The notes under the pieces were generated by a model. It saw nothing but the letters and a program-made list of their open reading frames with translations. It had not been told where the DNA came from and ran no database searches. Shown here piece after piece: positions 6,957 through 14,102 of a stretch of DNA of 32,446 nucleotides. The first letter of the stretch is position 1. Every line of letters begins with the position of its first letter. Source of the stretch: Pedobacter rhizosphaerae (GTDB taxonomy: Bacteria; Bacteroidota; Bacteroidia; Sphingobacteriales; Sphingobacteriaceae); assembly GCF_900111155.1 (NCBI RefSeq), contig NZ_FOGG01000045.1:1-32446 (forward strand), written 5' to 3'. The translations under genes and the position numbers were made by a program.

Positions 6957-7631
6957 TTATTTTACTTTACCTTGAGCTCTTGCGATATAAGCATCAATTA
7001 ATTGAGCTTCTGCGCTTTCAGGGTATTGAGATTTAATTTTGGTGTATGCATCTACTGCTCCAGAGAAATCATTTAAGTTTTCGTTAACCAAACCTAATTT
7101 TTTCAAGAACATTGGCGAAGTAAATTTACTTGCCTTGTCTGCTGCTTTTTTGTAATAAGTAGCAGCTTGTTTAAAATCTTTTAATTCGCTGTAAGCATCG
7201 CCAAGTAAACCCAAAGCTAATGGATCTGCAACAGGGCTGCCAGTAGCGCTATATTTGCTTAAAGCATCGATAGCTTGTTTGTATTCGCCTTTACGTAGAT
7301 AGATACCACCAAGATATAAGTTAGCTAAGTTTGCAGATTTTGTATTGTCATACTCTTTTGCAATTTGCTCTAATCCAGGGTAGCCATTTACACCAAGCTC
7401 GCCTTTTACTGCTCTTGAAGATAATGAATCTACGCCTACCAATTGCTCAGCTTTAAACATTTTGCTTGATGCTTCTTCAGCACGGCCTTTTAAATACACG
7501 CCTTGATACCAAAGATATACTAAGATTAATAAAACGATAGCTGCTGCTATAAACAATAAGCTCTTGTTATTTTCCTGTAAGAATGAACCTTTTTTAACGG
7601 GTTGAATTGTCTGATTATCTGTTGTAGACAT
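6957..7631 (-). CDS. Membrane-anchored tetratricopeptide repeat protein
   Basis: The protein has 224 residues. A short polar cytoplasmic tail (1-27) is followed by one membrane segment (about 28-46, SLLFIAAAIVLLILVYLWY). The remainder is a predicted periplasmic TPR domain. At least three TPR-like helix pairs are visible (around LANLYLGGIYLRKGEYKQAI, PLALGLLGDAYSELKDFKQA and LKKLGLVNENLNDFSGAVDAY). The arrangement resembles the YfgM/TPR_21 type of anchored chaperone-partner proteins, but this comparison is topological only. The specific partner is unknown. A good promoter lies directly upstream and a strong terminator downstream, so the gene is monocistronic. Confidence 0.85.
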   Translation of the reverse strand: MSTTDNQTIQPVKKGSFLQENNKSLLFIAAAIVLLILVYLWYQGVYLKGRAEEASSKMFKAEQLVGVDSLSSRAVKGELGVNGYPGLEQIAKEYDNTKSANLANLYLGGIYLRKGEYKQAIDALSKYSATGSPVADPLALGLLGDAYSELKDFKQAATYYKKAADKASKFTSPMFLKKLGLVNENLNDFSGAVDAYTKIKSQYPESAEAQLIDAYIARAQGKVK

Positions 7632-7655
7632 GTTTGTTTTAAAAAATTAAGATTG

Positions 7656-7685
7656 CAAAAATACATTTTTAAGTCAAAGTATCAA
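7656..7685 (-). promoter_or_regulatory. Promoter of the TPR gene
   Basis: On the minus strand, TTG (7685-7683), 19 bases, then TATTTTTG (7663-7656): a full match to the Bacteroidota consensus. The predicted leader is about 15-20 bases. Confidence 0.7.
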
Positions 7686-7753
7686 TCTTTATTTTGAAGT
7701 ATTTAATTAGACTTTAGTTATTTAAGTAACAAAATGGAGAAATTCCTTCCGAA

Positions 7754-8161
7754 TTAACGAAGCAGACTAATTAGTGTGTTAAACCAGGTTTGATTATCGC
7801 TAAACAGGCCATTGTGGTTAATCACTAAGTAAACAGTCTGACTTTCTGATCGGTTAATGATTGTTTTTATTCTGATGGGTTGCCAAAACAGGCCGAAATT
7901 TTTTAGTGCAGTGGCGGGGAATGTGTCATCAAAACCCATATAAACTTCTTCGATATGCGAAATAGGCATCTCTAAAGGCTGATCTCCTGCAATAAAGATT
8001 CCGTTAGAAGCCAGTAGAATATCGCCTTCATGGTGATGAGGAGGCTTAAGAAAAGAAAATAATCTGCTCAACTTCTGGAAGAAGCCTAAGTTTTTTCTGT
8101 CGGAAAGTTCATAGTCATAAGACCATAAAACATTCCCTGCTAACATTTTTTGTGCGACCAT
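7754..8161 (-). CDS. Hypothetical protein, possibly a PH/GRAM-like fold
   Basis: The protein has 135 residues from the ATG at 8161 (MVAQKMLAGN). A longer frame to 8197 would need a TTG start and is not favoured. I do not recognise the family with certainty. The sequence is beta-rich with no signal peptide or membrane segment. The stretch ILLASNGIFIAGDQPLEMPISHIEEVYMGFDD has the look of bacterial PH-like domains, in which hydrophobic strands alternate and a conserved Ile-Glu pair precedes the next strand. A His-rich turn (PPHHHEGD) lies before it. It is divergent from recF with about 100 bases between the two genes. No functional link is claimed. Confidence 0.65.
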   Translation of the reverse strand: MVAQKMLAGNVLWSYDYELSDRKNLGFFQKLSRLFSFLKPPHHHEGDILLASNGIFIAGDQPLEMPISHIEEVYMGFDDTFPATALKNFGLFWQPIRIKTIINRSESQTVYLVINHNGLFSDNQTWFNTLISLLR

Positions 8162-8222
8162 GTATATTCGATTACATGAATGTAGTACTTTTTTCAAAAT
8201 CAGTCAACCTTTATTTTAAAGA

Positions 8223-8255
8223 TTGACATTAAGAGGTTAAAAAAAGGTAAATTTG
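8223..8255 (+). promoter_or_regulatory. recF promoter
   Basis: TTG (8223-8225), 22 bases, TAAATTTG (8248-8255). The -7 box ends 10 bases before the recF ATG, so the leader would be only a few bases or absent. Confidence 0.65.
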
Positions 8256-8265
8256 TAGCTGATCT

Positions 8266-9369
8266 ATGTGGCTAAAAAACATTACCCTTCTCAATTTTAA
8301 AAACTATACAGATGCAGGTATCCAGTTCTCGGAAACAGTAAATGTGTTTACGGGCAACAATGGATCTGGAAAAACCAATATGCTCGACGCTATACACTAT
8401 TTGTGTTTATGCAAAAGCTATTTTAATCCGATAGACGGGCAGCAGATTAAAAATGGGCAGGAATTTTTTATGGTTCAGGGTGATTTTGACCGGAATGATA
8501 AAAGTGAAAAAATTAGCTGTGGTGTAAAAAGGAATCAGAAGAAGCAATTTAAACGTAATAAGAAGGAATACGAAAAGCTGGCCGATCATATAGGTTTATT
8601 CCCTGTAGTGATGATTTCCCCCTATGACGTTAATCTGATTATGGATGGGAGTGAAGAACGCAGGAAGTTTATCGATAATGTGATCTCGCAAACAGATGCG
8701 CAGTATTTAGATCAGTTGATTGCCTATAACCGGGTGTTATTAAATAGAAATGCTTTTCTTAAGCAAATTGCCATCACCCGAAAATACGATCCGACACTCT
8801 TGCAAATTTTGGATGAACAGCTTGTGCAAACAGGTAAGAAGATTTTTGCCACCCGAAAGGCTTTTATGGATGAGTTCATTCCACTTTTTAATCAGTACTA
8901 TATCTACATCACAAATAATAAGGAAACAGTAGCACTTCAATACCAATCTCAGCTAGCTGATGTTCCTTTTGAGCAATTGCTGGAAAAGTCGGTTGAAAAA
9001 GACCGGGTTTTGGAACGTACAACTACAGGTATTCATAAAGATGAGCTGGCTTTCAGCATTCATGAAATGCCGCTTAAAAAATTTGGTTCACAAGGGCAGC
9101 AGAAATCTTTTTTAATTGCCCTTAAGCTGGCTCAGTATGCTTACCTTGCCAAAAATAAAGGTTTTAAGCCGCTATTGCTGCTAGACGATATTTTTGATAA
9201 GCTGGATGATGATCGCGTACAAAAGCTAATGCAAATGGTTTCCCACCATGATTTTGGGCAGATTTTTATCACAGACACCGGGATAGAAAGAGTAAAATCT
9301 ATTTTTAAAACCATTGAAGTTGGTGTAACTTTATTTACAGTAGATAACGGACAAATCGAAAATGCGTAA
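8266..9369 (+). CDS. recF: DNA replication and repair protein RecF
   Basis: This SMC-like ABC ATPase, with RecO and RecR, loads RecA at single-stranded gaps. It has 367 residues, normal for RecF. N-terminal NITLLNFKNYTDA is followed by Walker A GNNGSGKT (30-37). The family-specific MISPYDVNLIMDGSEERRKFID is present, then the ABC signature region FGSQGQQKSFLIALKLAQ, and Walker B LLLLDDIFDKLDDDR near the C-terminus. The start codon is fixed by homology and by the promoter 10 bases upstream. The stop overlaps the next gene by 8 bases, implying translational coupling. dnaA and dnaN are not adjacent. Confidence 0.97.
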   Translation: MWLKNITLLNFKNYTDAGIQFSETVNVFTGNNGSGKTNMLDAIHYLCLCKSYFNPIDGQQIKNGQEFFMVQGDFDRNDKSEKISCGVKRNQKKQFKRNKKEYEKLADHIGLFPVVMISPYDVNLIMDGSEERRKFIDNVISQTDAQYLDQLIAYNRVLLNRNAFLKQIAITRKYDPTLLQILDEQLVQTGKKIFATRKAFMDEFIPLFNQYYIYITNNKETVALQYQSQLADVPFEQLLEKSVEKDRVLERTTTGIHKDELAFSIHEMPLKKFGSQGQQKSFLIALKLAQYAYLAKNKGFKPLLLLDDIFDKLDDDRVQKLMQMVSHHDFGQIFITDTGIERVKSIFKTIEVGVTLFTVDNGQIENA

Positions 9370-9652
9370 ACCTAATGATGTTACCCTGAAAGATGCAATT
9401 GGTAAAATGCTTGACGTTTATCGACTGCGCAGAAAGTTCGATGAAACTTCGATTGTGGCCGTATGGCCAGAAATAATGGGCACTGCAATCGCCAACAGAA
9501 CCACACAAATCTATATCAGAGACCGGAAATTGTTTATTCGCATTGAATCTTCGGTAATTAAGAATGAACTGGTAATGGTGAGGCAAGGGATCATTCAAAA
9601 ACTAAACGAACATGCGGGGGCAGAAGTAATTACCGAAATGGTATTTCTTTAA
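9362..9652 (+). CDS. DUF721 / DciA-like putative replicative helicase loader
   Basis: This is a 96-residue basic protein of the DUF721 family. Typical features are the early segment LKDAIGKMLDVYRLRRKFDE, then VAVWPEIMGTAIANRTTQIYIRDRKLFIRIESSVIKNELVMVR, which is the KH-like core with its conserved Trp-Pro and the L-hydrophobic-V/S pattern. DciA is the ancestral loader or operator of the replicative helicase DnaB in bacteria lacking DnaC or DnaI. Bacteroidota carry short DUF721 proteins that may have this role. It overlaps recF by 8 bases, so the two are almost certainly one operon, which fits a replication role. The DnaB connection is inference here. Confidence 0.85.
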   Translation: MRKPNDVTLKDAIGKMLDVYRLRRKFDETSIVAVWPEIMGTAIANRTTQIYIRDRKLFIRIESSVIKNELVMVRQGIIQKLNEHAGAEVITEMVFL

Positions 9653-9684
9653 AAGGGTTGAAGGCGTAATCCCTCAACCTTTTA
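9651..9684 (+). terminator. Weak terminator after the DUF721 gene
   Basis: A GGTTGA/TCAACC stem, extended by A/T pairs, begins at the stop codon region and ends in a short TTTT. The loop is long (about 12 bases) and the T-tract short, so this is a tentative call. Confidence 0.4.
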
Positions 9685-9693
9685 CTATGTTTT

Positions 9694-9757
9694 AGTATCG
9701 AGAATCAAGAATCAAGTATCAAGACTTGGGACTTAAGACTATTGACTCTAGACTGAT
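9694..9757. repeat. 7-bp-period repeat
   Basis: About nine consecutive heptamers drift from GTATCGA/GAATCAA/GTATCAA to GACTTGG/GACTTAA/GACTATT/GACTCTA. The exact 7-base phase holds throughout although the sequence changes. Same family as 4568-4701, 19038-19395 and 30652-30714. It lies between two convergent genes. Confidence 0.75.
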
Positions 9758-9761
9758 TCAC

Positions 9762-9935
9762 TCAAGAACGTCCTCCAAATATCTTGGCAAGAATCCAGAT
9801 CACTAAGGCAACTACAACAACGACTACAATAATGCCGGTCCATATGCCTGCTTTAAAAATACCTTCTACCAATTCACAACTGGTTAAGGTGCTGCATAAA
9901 AATGCGATAAGTACTAACGGAAATGCTCTTCTCAT
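9762..9935 (-). CDS. Small lipoprotein with one membrane segment (57 residues)
   Basis: This frame is below the usual length cutoff. The ATG is at 9935 and the TGA at 9764-9762. The protein begins MRRAFPLVLIAFLCSTLTSC, a lipoprotein signal with lipobox LTSC (Cys20). After Cys20 come ELVEGIFKAGIWTG and then a very hydrophobic helix of Val and Ile (about residues 35-50), and the tail KIFGGRS. I recall similar tiny proteins (Cys...GIFKAG.WTG followed by a Val/Ile helix and a K-x-F-G-G tail) across Bacteroidota; some are mislabelled as phosphatidate cytidylyltransferase. The function is unknown. It lies downstream of the FKBP gene on the same strand with no separate promoter seen, and its start codon abuts a 12-bp hairpin. 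Confidence 0.75.
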   Translation of the reverse strand: MRRAFPLVLIAFLCSTLTSCELVEGIFKAGIWTGIIVVVVVVALVIWILAKIFGGRS

Positions 9936-9970
9936 AACTGATGTTAATTTGTATAGGCTAACATCAGTTA
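9935..9970 (-). promoter_or_regulatory. 12-bp hairpin at the start codon of the small lipoprotein gene
   Basis: Perfect arms TAACTGATGTTA (9935-9946) and TAACATCAGTTA (9959-9970) flank a 12-base loop. On the minus-strand mRNA the stem ends exactly on the first base of the ATG, so it could occlude ribosome binding or protect the 5' end of a processed message. No T-run follows, so it is not a classic terminator. Confidence 0.6.
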
Positions 9971-9977
9971 CTTAAAG

Positions 9978-9996
9978 AATGTTTTAGAAAAACATT
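9978..9996 (-). terminator. Hairpin immediately after the FKBP stop codon
   Basis: AATGTTTT (9978-9985) pairs with AAAACATT (9989-9996) around a 3-base loop, touching the TAA of the isomerase gene. On the minus strand only CTTT follows, so it may be a weak terminator or a 3'-end stabiliser within the FKBP-lipoprotein transcript. Confidence 0.4.
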
Positions 9997-10733
9997 TATT
10001 TACCGTTTACTTTTAACAGTTCAATTTCGAAAATCAAGGTGCTGTAAGGCGGAATGTCCTGACCTGCACCGCGTTCGCCGTAGGCAAGGTTATAAGGCAC
10101 AAAAAGTTTATATTTTGAACCTGCAGGCATTAATTGCAAACCTTCAGTCCAGCCTTTAATTACTTGATTTAAGGTAAGTGTTATTGGCTCGCCTCTGTCA
10201 TATGAACTGTCAAATTGCTTTCCGTTTATCAGTGTTCCTTTATAATGTACCAAAACAGAATCGGTAGCCTGAGGTTTAATGCCTGTACCCGCAGTAATTA
10301 CCTCGTACTGTAAACCACTTGCTGTAGTTTGTACACCGGCACGTTTCTTATTATTGTCTAAGAAAGTTTTACCTTCTGCAATGTTAGCCGTGAATTTGCT
10401 TTTGTTGGCATTGGTTATTGCCCCGCTGATACACTCTTGTGCCTGTTGTTGGTTAAGGATAACTTTACCACCTGTAAAGGCATCTTTTAAGCCCTTTAAT
10501 AAAACTTCATAGTTTAATGTACTTAGGCCCGTTGTTTTTAAGCTTGCGCCGATAGAAGTACCAAAGGCATAACTCGTAGAATCTAAAGCCGATTTAAGTG
10601 CAACAGGAGCAGCGGTTGTTTTAGCTGCAGTGGTCGTTTTTTTAGCTACAGGCTTTTTTGCAGCAGTTTTGGTTTGTGCAAAAGAAGTCAGAATTAATCC
10701 TGATGCAAATGCAGTTAAGAATACTTTTTTCAT
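9996..10733 (-). CDS. Periplasmic FKBP-type peptidyl-prolyl isomerase (FkpA/Mip-like)
   Basis: The protein has 245 residues and catalyses cis-trans isomerisation of proline peptide bonds during folding of exported proteins. It starts with a signal peptide (MKKVFLTAFASGLILTSFAQ), then an Ala/Lys/Thr-rich linker, the FKBP N-terminal helical dimerisation domain (about 48-125, DSTSYAFGTSIG...FLDNNKKRAGV), and a C-terminal FKBP domain. The catalytic domain is intact: VHYKGTLINGKQFDSSYDRG, VIKGWTEGLQLM with the canonical Trp, KLFVPYNLAYGERGAG, and STLIFEIELLKV. It differs from the two FKBP lipoproteins at 13017 and 14176, which have altered Trp positions. The small lipoprotein follows on the same strand. 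Confidence 0.93.
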   Translation of the reverse strand: MKKVFLTAFASGLILTSFAQTKTAAKKPVAKKTTTAAKTTAAPVALKSALDSTSYAFGTSIGASLKTTGLSTLNYEVLLKGLKDAFTGGKVILNQQQAQECISGAITNANKSKFTANIAEGKTFLDNNKKRAGVQTTASGLQYEVITAGTGIKPQATDSVLVHYKGTLINGKQFDSSYDRGEPITLTLNQVIKGWTEGLQLMPAGSKYKLFVPYNLAYGERGAGQDIPPYSTLIFEIELLKVNGK

Positions 10734-10800
10734 TTAATCATGTATAGTCTTACCGAAATAAGTTCGAATAATTTTAAGTCTGAAAGATACAAACTCTTTT

Positions 10801-10833
10801 AAATAATAAAACCCCGAAAAATTCGAGGTTTTA
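10801..10833 (-). terminator. Terminator of ndk
   Basis: On the minus strand, AAAACC-CGAA pairs with TTCG-GGTTTT (10808-10832, one unpaired base on each side), followed by a T-rich tract (TTTTATTATTT). It lies 21 bases downstream of the ndk stop. Confidence 0.7.
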
Positions 10834-10853
10834 TAAAAGCTTTTGGGATAAGA

Positions 10854-11273
10854 TTAGAAACGTTCGTCTGCTTTGAAGAAGAAGTTACCTTCGATTTCTG
10901 CATTCTCGTCAGAATCTGAACCATGAACCGCATTTGCGTCGATAGATTTAGCATATTTTTGACGGATTGTACCTTCTGCAGCTTCAGCAGGGTTAGTAGC
11001 ACCGATTAATTTTCTAAAATCTTCAACTGCATTATCTTTTTCTAAAATAGCAGCGATAATTGGTCCTGAAGACATAAAGCCAACTAAATCTTTGTAAAAA
11101 GGACGCTCAGCGTGAACTGCATAGAACTGACCAGCAGTTTCGTCAGTTAGTTTAGTATATTTTAATGCAATGATTTTGAAACCTGCATTGGTAATGTCGT
11201 TCAAGATTGCTCCGATGTGGCCATTGGCAACAGCATCAGGCTTAATCATGGTAAAAGTTCTGTTAGTACTCAT
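10854..11273 (-). CDS. ndk: Nucleoside diphosphate kinase
   Basis: This cytoplasmic enzyme equilibrates NTP and dNTP pools through a phospho-histidine intermediate. From the ATG at 11273 the protein has 139 residues (MSTNRTFTMIKPDAVANG), the normal length. A frame extending to 11405 would add 44 residues of repeat-derived sequence across the promoter and is rejected. Catalytic His117 lies in NAVHGSDSDENA, Lys11 in TMIKPDAV, and the nucleotide-binding segments ERPFYKDLVGFMSSGP and LIGATNPAEAAEGTIR are intact. The gene is monocistronic, with its own consensus promoter and terminator. Confidence 0.97.
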   Translation of the reverse strand: MSTNRTFTMIKPDAVANGHIGAILNDITNAGFKIIALKYTKLTDETAGQFYAVHAERPFYKDLVGFMSSGPIIAAILEKDNAVEDFRKLIGATNPAEAAEGTIRQKYAKSIDANAVHGSDSDENAEIEGNFFFKADERF

Positions 11274-11296
11274 TGTGCTTATTATCAAATTTTCTG

Positions 11297-11327
11297 CAAA
11301 AATACGTTTTAATTGACGAATAATCAA
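11297..11327 (-). promoter_or_regulatory. ndk promoter
   Basis: On the minus strand, TTG (11327-11325), 20 bases, TATTTTTG (11304-11297). The predicted leader is about 15-20 bases before the ATG at 11273. It supports the short ndk start. Confidence 0.7.
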
Positions 11328-11340
11328 TATGGTTCGATAG

Positions 11341-11712
11341 CTGAATAGTTTTAATTGGGAGACTAATTGTTTAACTGTTGAATTGCTTAATTGTATGGAA
11401 GGCACGAGGGGAAACGGAACGTTTAGCTGTTAATTGGGGAACGAATTGTTTAATTGCCTAACTGTTGAATTGCTTAATTGTTAAATTGTTTGACAGGCAG
11501 GAGCAAGAAACAATATGCTTATTTGTGTGAAAGGCTTGAGATGAAATGAAAGGTTTAACTGTTTAATTGCTCTATTGTTAAATTGTTTGACAGGCATGAG
11601 CAAGAAACAAATTGCTTAATTGTGTGAAGGGCTTGAGATGGAAATGAAAGGTTTAACTGTTTAATTGTTTGACAGGCAGGAGCAAGAAATAAATTGCTTA
11701 ATTGTATGAAAG
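11341..11712. repeat. 8-bp-period repeat field with larger ~82-97-bp units
   Basis: Much of the region divides into octamers of the type AATTGTTT, AACTGTTG, AATTGCTT, AATTGTTA. These are embedded in a larger unit that also carries TTTGACAGGCAGGAGCAAGAAA and a segment like GGCTTGAGATGAAATGAAAGG. The TGACAGGC marker starts at 11491, 11588 and 11670, giving periods of 97 and 82. The shorter unit lacks about two octamers. No long credible protein is encoded. Confidence 0.8.
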
Positions 11713-11757
11713 TCTTACATAAACACCAATTTGATTTCAGTATAGGCATTTTGCATC

Positions 11758-11874
11758 ATAACAATATAGCAATGGTGCCATATAACAATATCTCTGCGCC
11801 AAATCGGTCACAATATATCAATTCAGCCATGTAACAATACCTCTGCTCCATACCTATAACAATATAACAATGAA
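11758..11874. repeat. AACAATAT-type short repeats
   Basis: Repeated AACAATAT / ATAACAAT words, with two copies of AACAATAyCTCTGCkCCA (from about 11783 and 11833). It follows the octamer field and fills the rest of the ndk-nrnA gap. Apart from the nrnA -7 box I see nothing else here. Confidence 0.6.
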
Positions 11875-11940
11875 ATTAAACCAATAATTTGCTCGGTCGA
11901 ATCCCAAATCAAAAACTTTTATTACTAGTTTAAAATTACT

Positions 11941-11948
11941 TAGCTTTG
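11941..11948 (+). promoter_or_regulatory. nrnA promoter -7 box
   Basis: TAGCTTTG matches TAnnTTTG and lies 15 bases before the ATG at 11964, so the leader would be under about 10 bases. A possible TTG start codon at 11946 lies inside this box and is therefore unlikely to be used. Confidence 0.5.
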
Positions 11949-11963
11949 CAGCGCTTAAAAAAT

Positions 11964-12974
11964 ATGCTGACACTAACGGAATTAAAATCTTTATTAGCAA
12001 CACCTCAACGAATTGTGATCACTACGCATCACAAACCTGATGGCGATGCCATGGGATCATCATTGGGATTATATGGTTACCTGATTCAAAAGGGACATCA
12101 CGTAAAAGTGATTACGCCAACGGATTATCCAAGCTTTTTGCATTGGATGCCCAATAACGGAGAGGTAATTATTTTTACGGAAGAACAGGAGCAGGCAGCC
12201 AGATTAGTGGAAGAAGCTTCGATTATTTTCTGTTTGGATTTCAATACCTTAAGTCGCATTAACGAATTAGGTGAATTGGTAAGAGCAGCTCAGGCCAAGA
12301 AAATCATGATCGACCATCACCTCGAGCCTGAGGATTTTGACGATTACCGCCATTGGGATATTAATGCGTGTGCCGCTGCCCAGTTGGTTTATGATTTTAT
12401 TGCCAATCAACTGGAAGATGTGGCTGGTATTAATAAGGATGTTGCTTCATGCTTATATACAGGTATCATGACGGATTCTGGTTCTTTCCGTTTTCCATCT
12501 GCTACTTCGGAAGTTTATCGCATTGCCGCTAACCTGATTGATCTAGGTGCAGAACACTGGAAAATTCATCAACTGGTATATGATAATGCCAGCGAAGATC
12601 GTTTAAGATTTCTAGGTTATTGTTTATCCAATAAGTTAGAAGTTTTAAGAGAATATAATACGGCCATAATTACGGTAACTAAAGAAGAATTAGCCCGTTA
12701 CAACAGTGCTACAGGAGATACTGAGGGAGTGGTAAATTATGCGCTGTCTATCAATGGAATTAGATTAGCCGCCTTAATTATTGAGCGTACCGACAAAGTG
12801 AAACTATCGGTAAGATCAACCGGAGATTTTCCTGCAAATGAAATCTGTAAGAAATACTTTAATGGAGGTGGTCATAGAAATGCAGCAGGTGGTGCCTCAG
12901 ATAAGCCTTTAAATGAAGTAGTGGAGGATTTTAAAGCTCTGCTTAAAGATTACAAAAATCAGCTTATTGCTTAA
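11964..12974 (+). CDS. nrnA: DHH-family bifunctional oligoribonuclease / PAP phosphatase (NrnA-like)
   Basis: This soluble DHH/DHHA1 phosphoesterase of 336 residues is predicted to degrade nano-RNAs (2-5 nt) and, in many relatives, to dephosphorylate 3'-phosphoadenosine 5'-phosphate. Metal-site motifs in order: THHKPDGDAMGSS (His22, Asp26, Asp28), FCLDFNTLSR (Asp92), MIDHHLEP (Asp117-His118-His119), and the tyrosine-aspartate segment LYTGIMTDSGSFRF. The DHHA1 domain ends in the RNA-binding FNGGGHRNAAGG loop. Length and motif set fit NrnA rather than RecJ. The PAP phosphatase activity is inferred from the family. The next gene starts 42 bases downstream, so nrnA may share a transcript with the FKBP lipoprotein gene. 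Confidence 0.92.
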   Translation: MLTLTELKSLLATPQRIVITTHHKPDGDAMGSSLGLYGYLIQKGHHVKVITPTDYPSFLHWMPNNGEVIIFTEEQEQAARLVEEASIIFCLDFNTLSRINELGELVRAAQAKKIMIDHHLEPEDFDDYRHWDINACAAAQLVYDFIANQLEDVAGINKDVASCLYTGIMTDSGSFRFPSATSEVYRIAANLIDLGAEHWKIHQLVYDNASEDRLRFLGYCLSNKLEVLREYNTAIITVTKEELARYNSATGDTEGVVNYALSINGIRLAALIIERTDKVKLSVRSTGDFPANEICKKYFNGGGHRNAAGGASDKPLNEVVEDFKALLKDYKNQLIA

Positions 12975-13016
12975 TACAACGATATAAATAAATCAAAAAT
13001 TAATTTAAAAAGTAAA

Positions 13017-13997
13017 ATGAAAAAAGGAATAATTGTCCTATTAGCAGCCACTCTGGGTTTAGCAGCGTGTAACAGAGAGAAAAAAGGTGCAGGAGGTTTG
13101 TTGTACACCATTCACCACTCAGATGGTAAAGAAAAAATTAAAGAAGGTGATATTGTTAAATTGAATTTTATTCAGAAAAACCAGAAAGATTCTGTGTTAG
13201 CGAATACTTATGATAACGAAATGCCTCAAGTATTTCCAGTAGCTAAAAAAATGTATGCTGGCGATATGAACGACGTGTTAACCATGTTTGGTGAAGGCGA
13301 TAGTGCAACATTCAAAATTGATTTAGATACGATGGCTTTTTATAGCAAACAGCCTAAACCTGAGCAATTTAAGAATGATAAATACTTGGTTTTTACAGTT
13401 AAAGTAGAAAAAGTATTCAAAAAAGATGCTAAAGAAGCTGATTCAACATTCAGAAAAAGAGCTGGTGAGTTTTTCCAAAAAGATTATCAAGAATCTATCG
13501 CTAAAAAGAAAGGTGCTGAAGAAGGAAAAATTAAAGCTTACGTAGCAGATAACAACTTAAAAACAACAACTACTCCAAGTGGTTTACAATATATCATTTC
13601 TGCTCCAGGTAATGCTGAGCGTGTGGTAGAAGGCGATACTGCAACTGTAAACTATACTGGTTCTTTGACTAAAAAAGACGCTAAAGGAAAATATCCAATT
13701 TTCGATACCAGCGACGAGAAATTAGCAAAAGCGGAAAATAAATTCCAGCCAGGAAGACCATATGGCCCTACTAAAATGGCTGTTGGTGGTACTATCCCAG
13801 GTTTTACTGAGGCTTTAAAATTAATTGGAAAAGGTGGTAAAATTAAAGTAATTATCCCTTCTAAATTAGGTTATGGCGAACAAGGCGCTATGCAGGCAGG
13901 TATTATGCCATATAGCCCTATCGTTTTTGATTTAGAAATTACTGATATTAAAAAAGGTACAGCTCCTCAACCAGCAGTACTTCCAGCTACTAAATAA
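13017..13997 (+). CDS. FKBP-type peptidyl-prolyl isomerase lipoprotein (copy 1)
   Basis: The protein has 326 residues. The signal peptide MKKGIIVLLAATLGLAAC ends in lipobox LAAC (Cys18), so the mature protein is membrane-anchored in the cell envelope. An N-terminal degenerate FKBP-like region (about 35-135, KEGDIVKLNFIQ...KYLVFTVKVEKVF) precedes a charged helical linker and a C-terminal FKBP domain (about 180-315). That domain has VNYTGSLTKKD, FDTSDE, TIPGFTEALKLI (Phe in place of the usual Trp), SKLGYGEQG and PIVFDLEITDI. It could be an active isomerase or chaperone. It is about half identical by eye to the following gene and clearly arose with it by tandem duplication. Confidence 0.9.
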   Translation: MKKGIIVLLAATLGLAACNREKKGAGGLLYTIHHSDGKEKIKEGDIVKLNFIQKNQKDSVLANTYDNEMPQVFPVAKKMYAGDMNDVLTMFGEGDSATFKIDLDTMAFYSKQPKPEQFKNDKYLVFTVKVEKVFKKDAKEADSTFRKRAGEFFQKDYQESIAKKKGAEEGKIKAYVADNNLKTTTTPSGLQYIISAPGNAERVVEGDTATVNYTGSLTKKDAKGKYPIFDTSDEKLAKAENKFQPGRPYGPTKMAVGGTIPGFTEALKLIGKGGKIKVIIPSKLGYGEQGAMQAGIMPYSPIVFDLEITDIKKGTAPQPAVLPATK

Positions 13998-14016
13998 TCA
14001 ATCAAAAATGATTTGT

Positions 14017-14055
14017 AAAGCCTCGTTCCTTACAGAACGGGGCTTTTCTTTTTTT
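14017..14055 (+). terminator. Terminator after FKBP lipoprotein copy 1
   Basis: AAAGCCTCGTTC pairs with GAACGGGGCTTT around a short loop and is followed by CTTTTTTT. It separates the two paralogous genes. Confidence 0.88.
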
Positions 14056-14102
14056 ATCCGTTTTGGTAAGCCAGCTACTTCTGTACGATTAAAATAAAAT
14101 TA

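Noticed and set aside
6794..7036. 80-codon plus-strand frame between pth and the TPR gene
   Set aside because: It runs through the structured repeat and terminator and into the TPR gene antisense. No family resemblance.
9784..9975. 63-codon open frame on the plus strand, Thr/Ile-rich
   Set aside because: Antisense to the 57-residue lipoprotein gene, whose lipobox and membrane helix are convincing. The Thr-rich composition is the complement of its Val codons.
11274..11405. 44-residue N-terminal extension of ndk
   Set aside because: It crosses a consensus promoter and repeat-derived DNA. NDK proteins begin at the MSTNRTFTMIKPDAV start.
11555..11749. 64-codon open frame in the octamer field
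   Set aside because: It consists of the repeat translated and has no promoter or conserved features.
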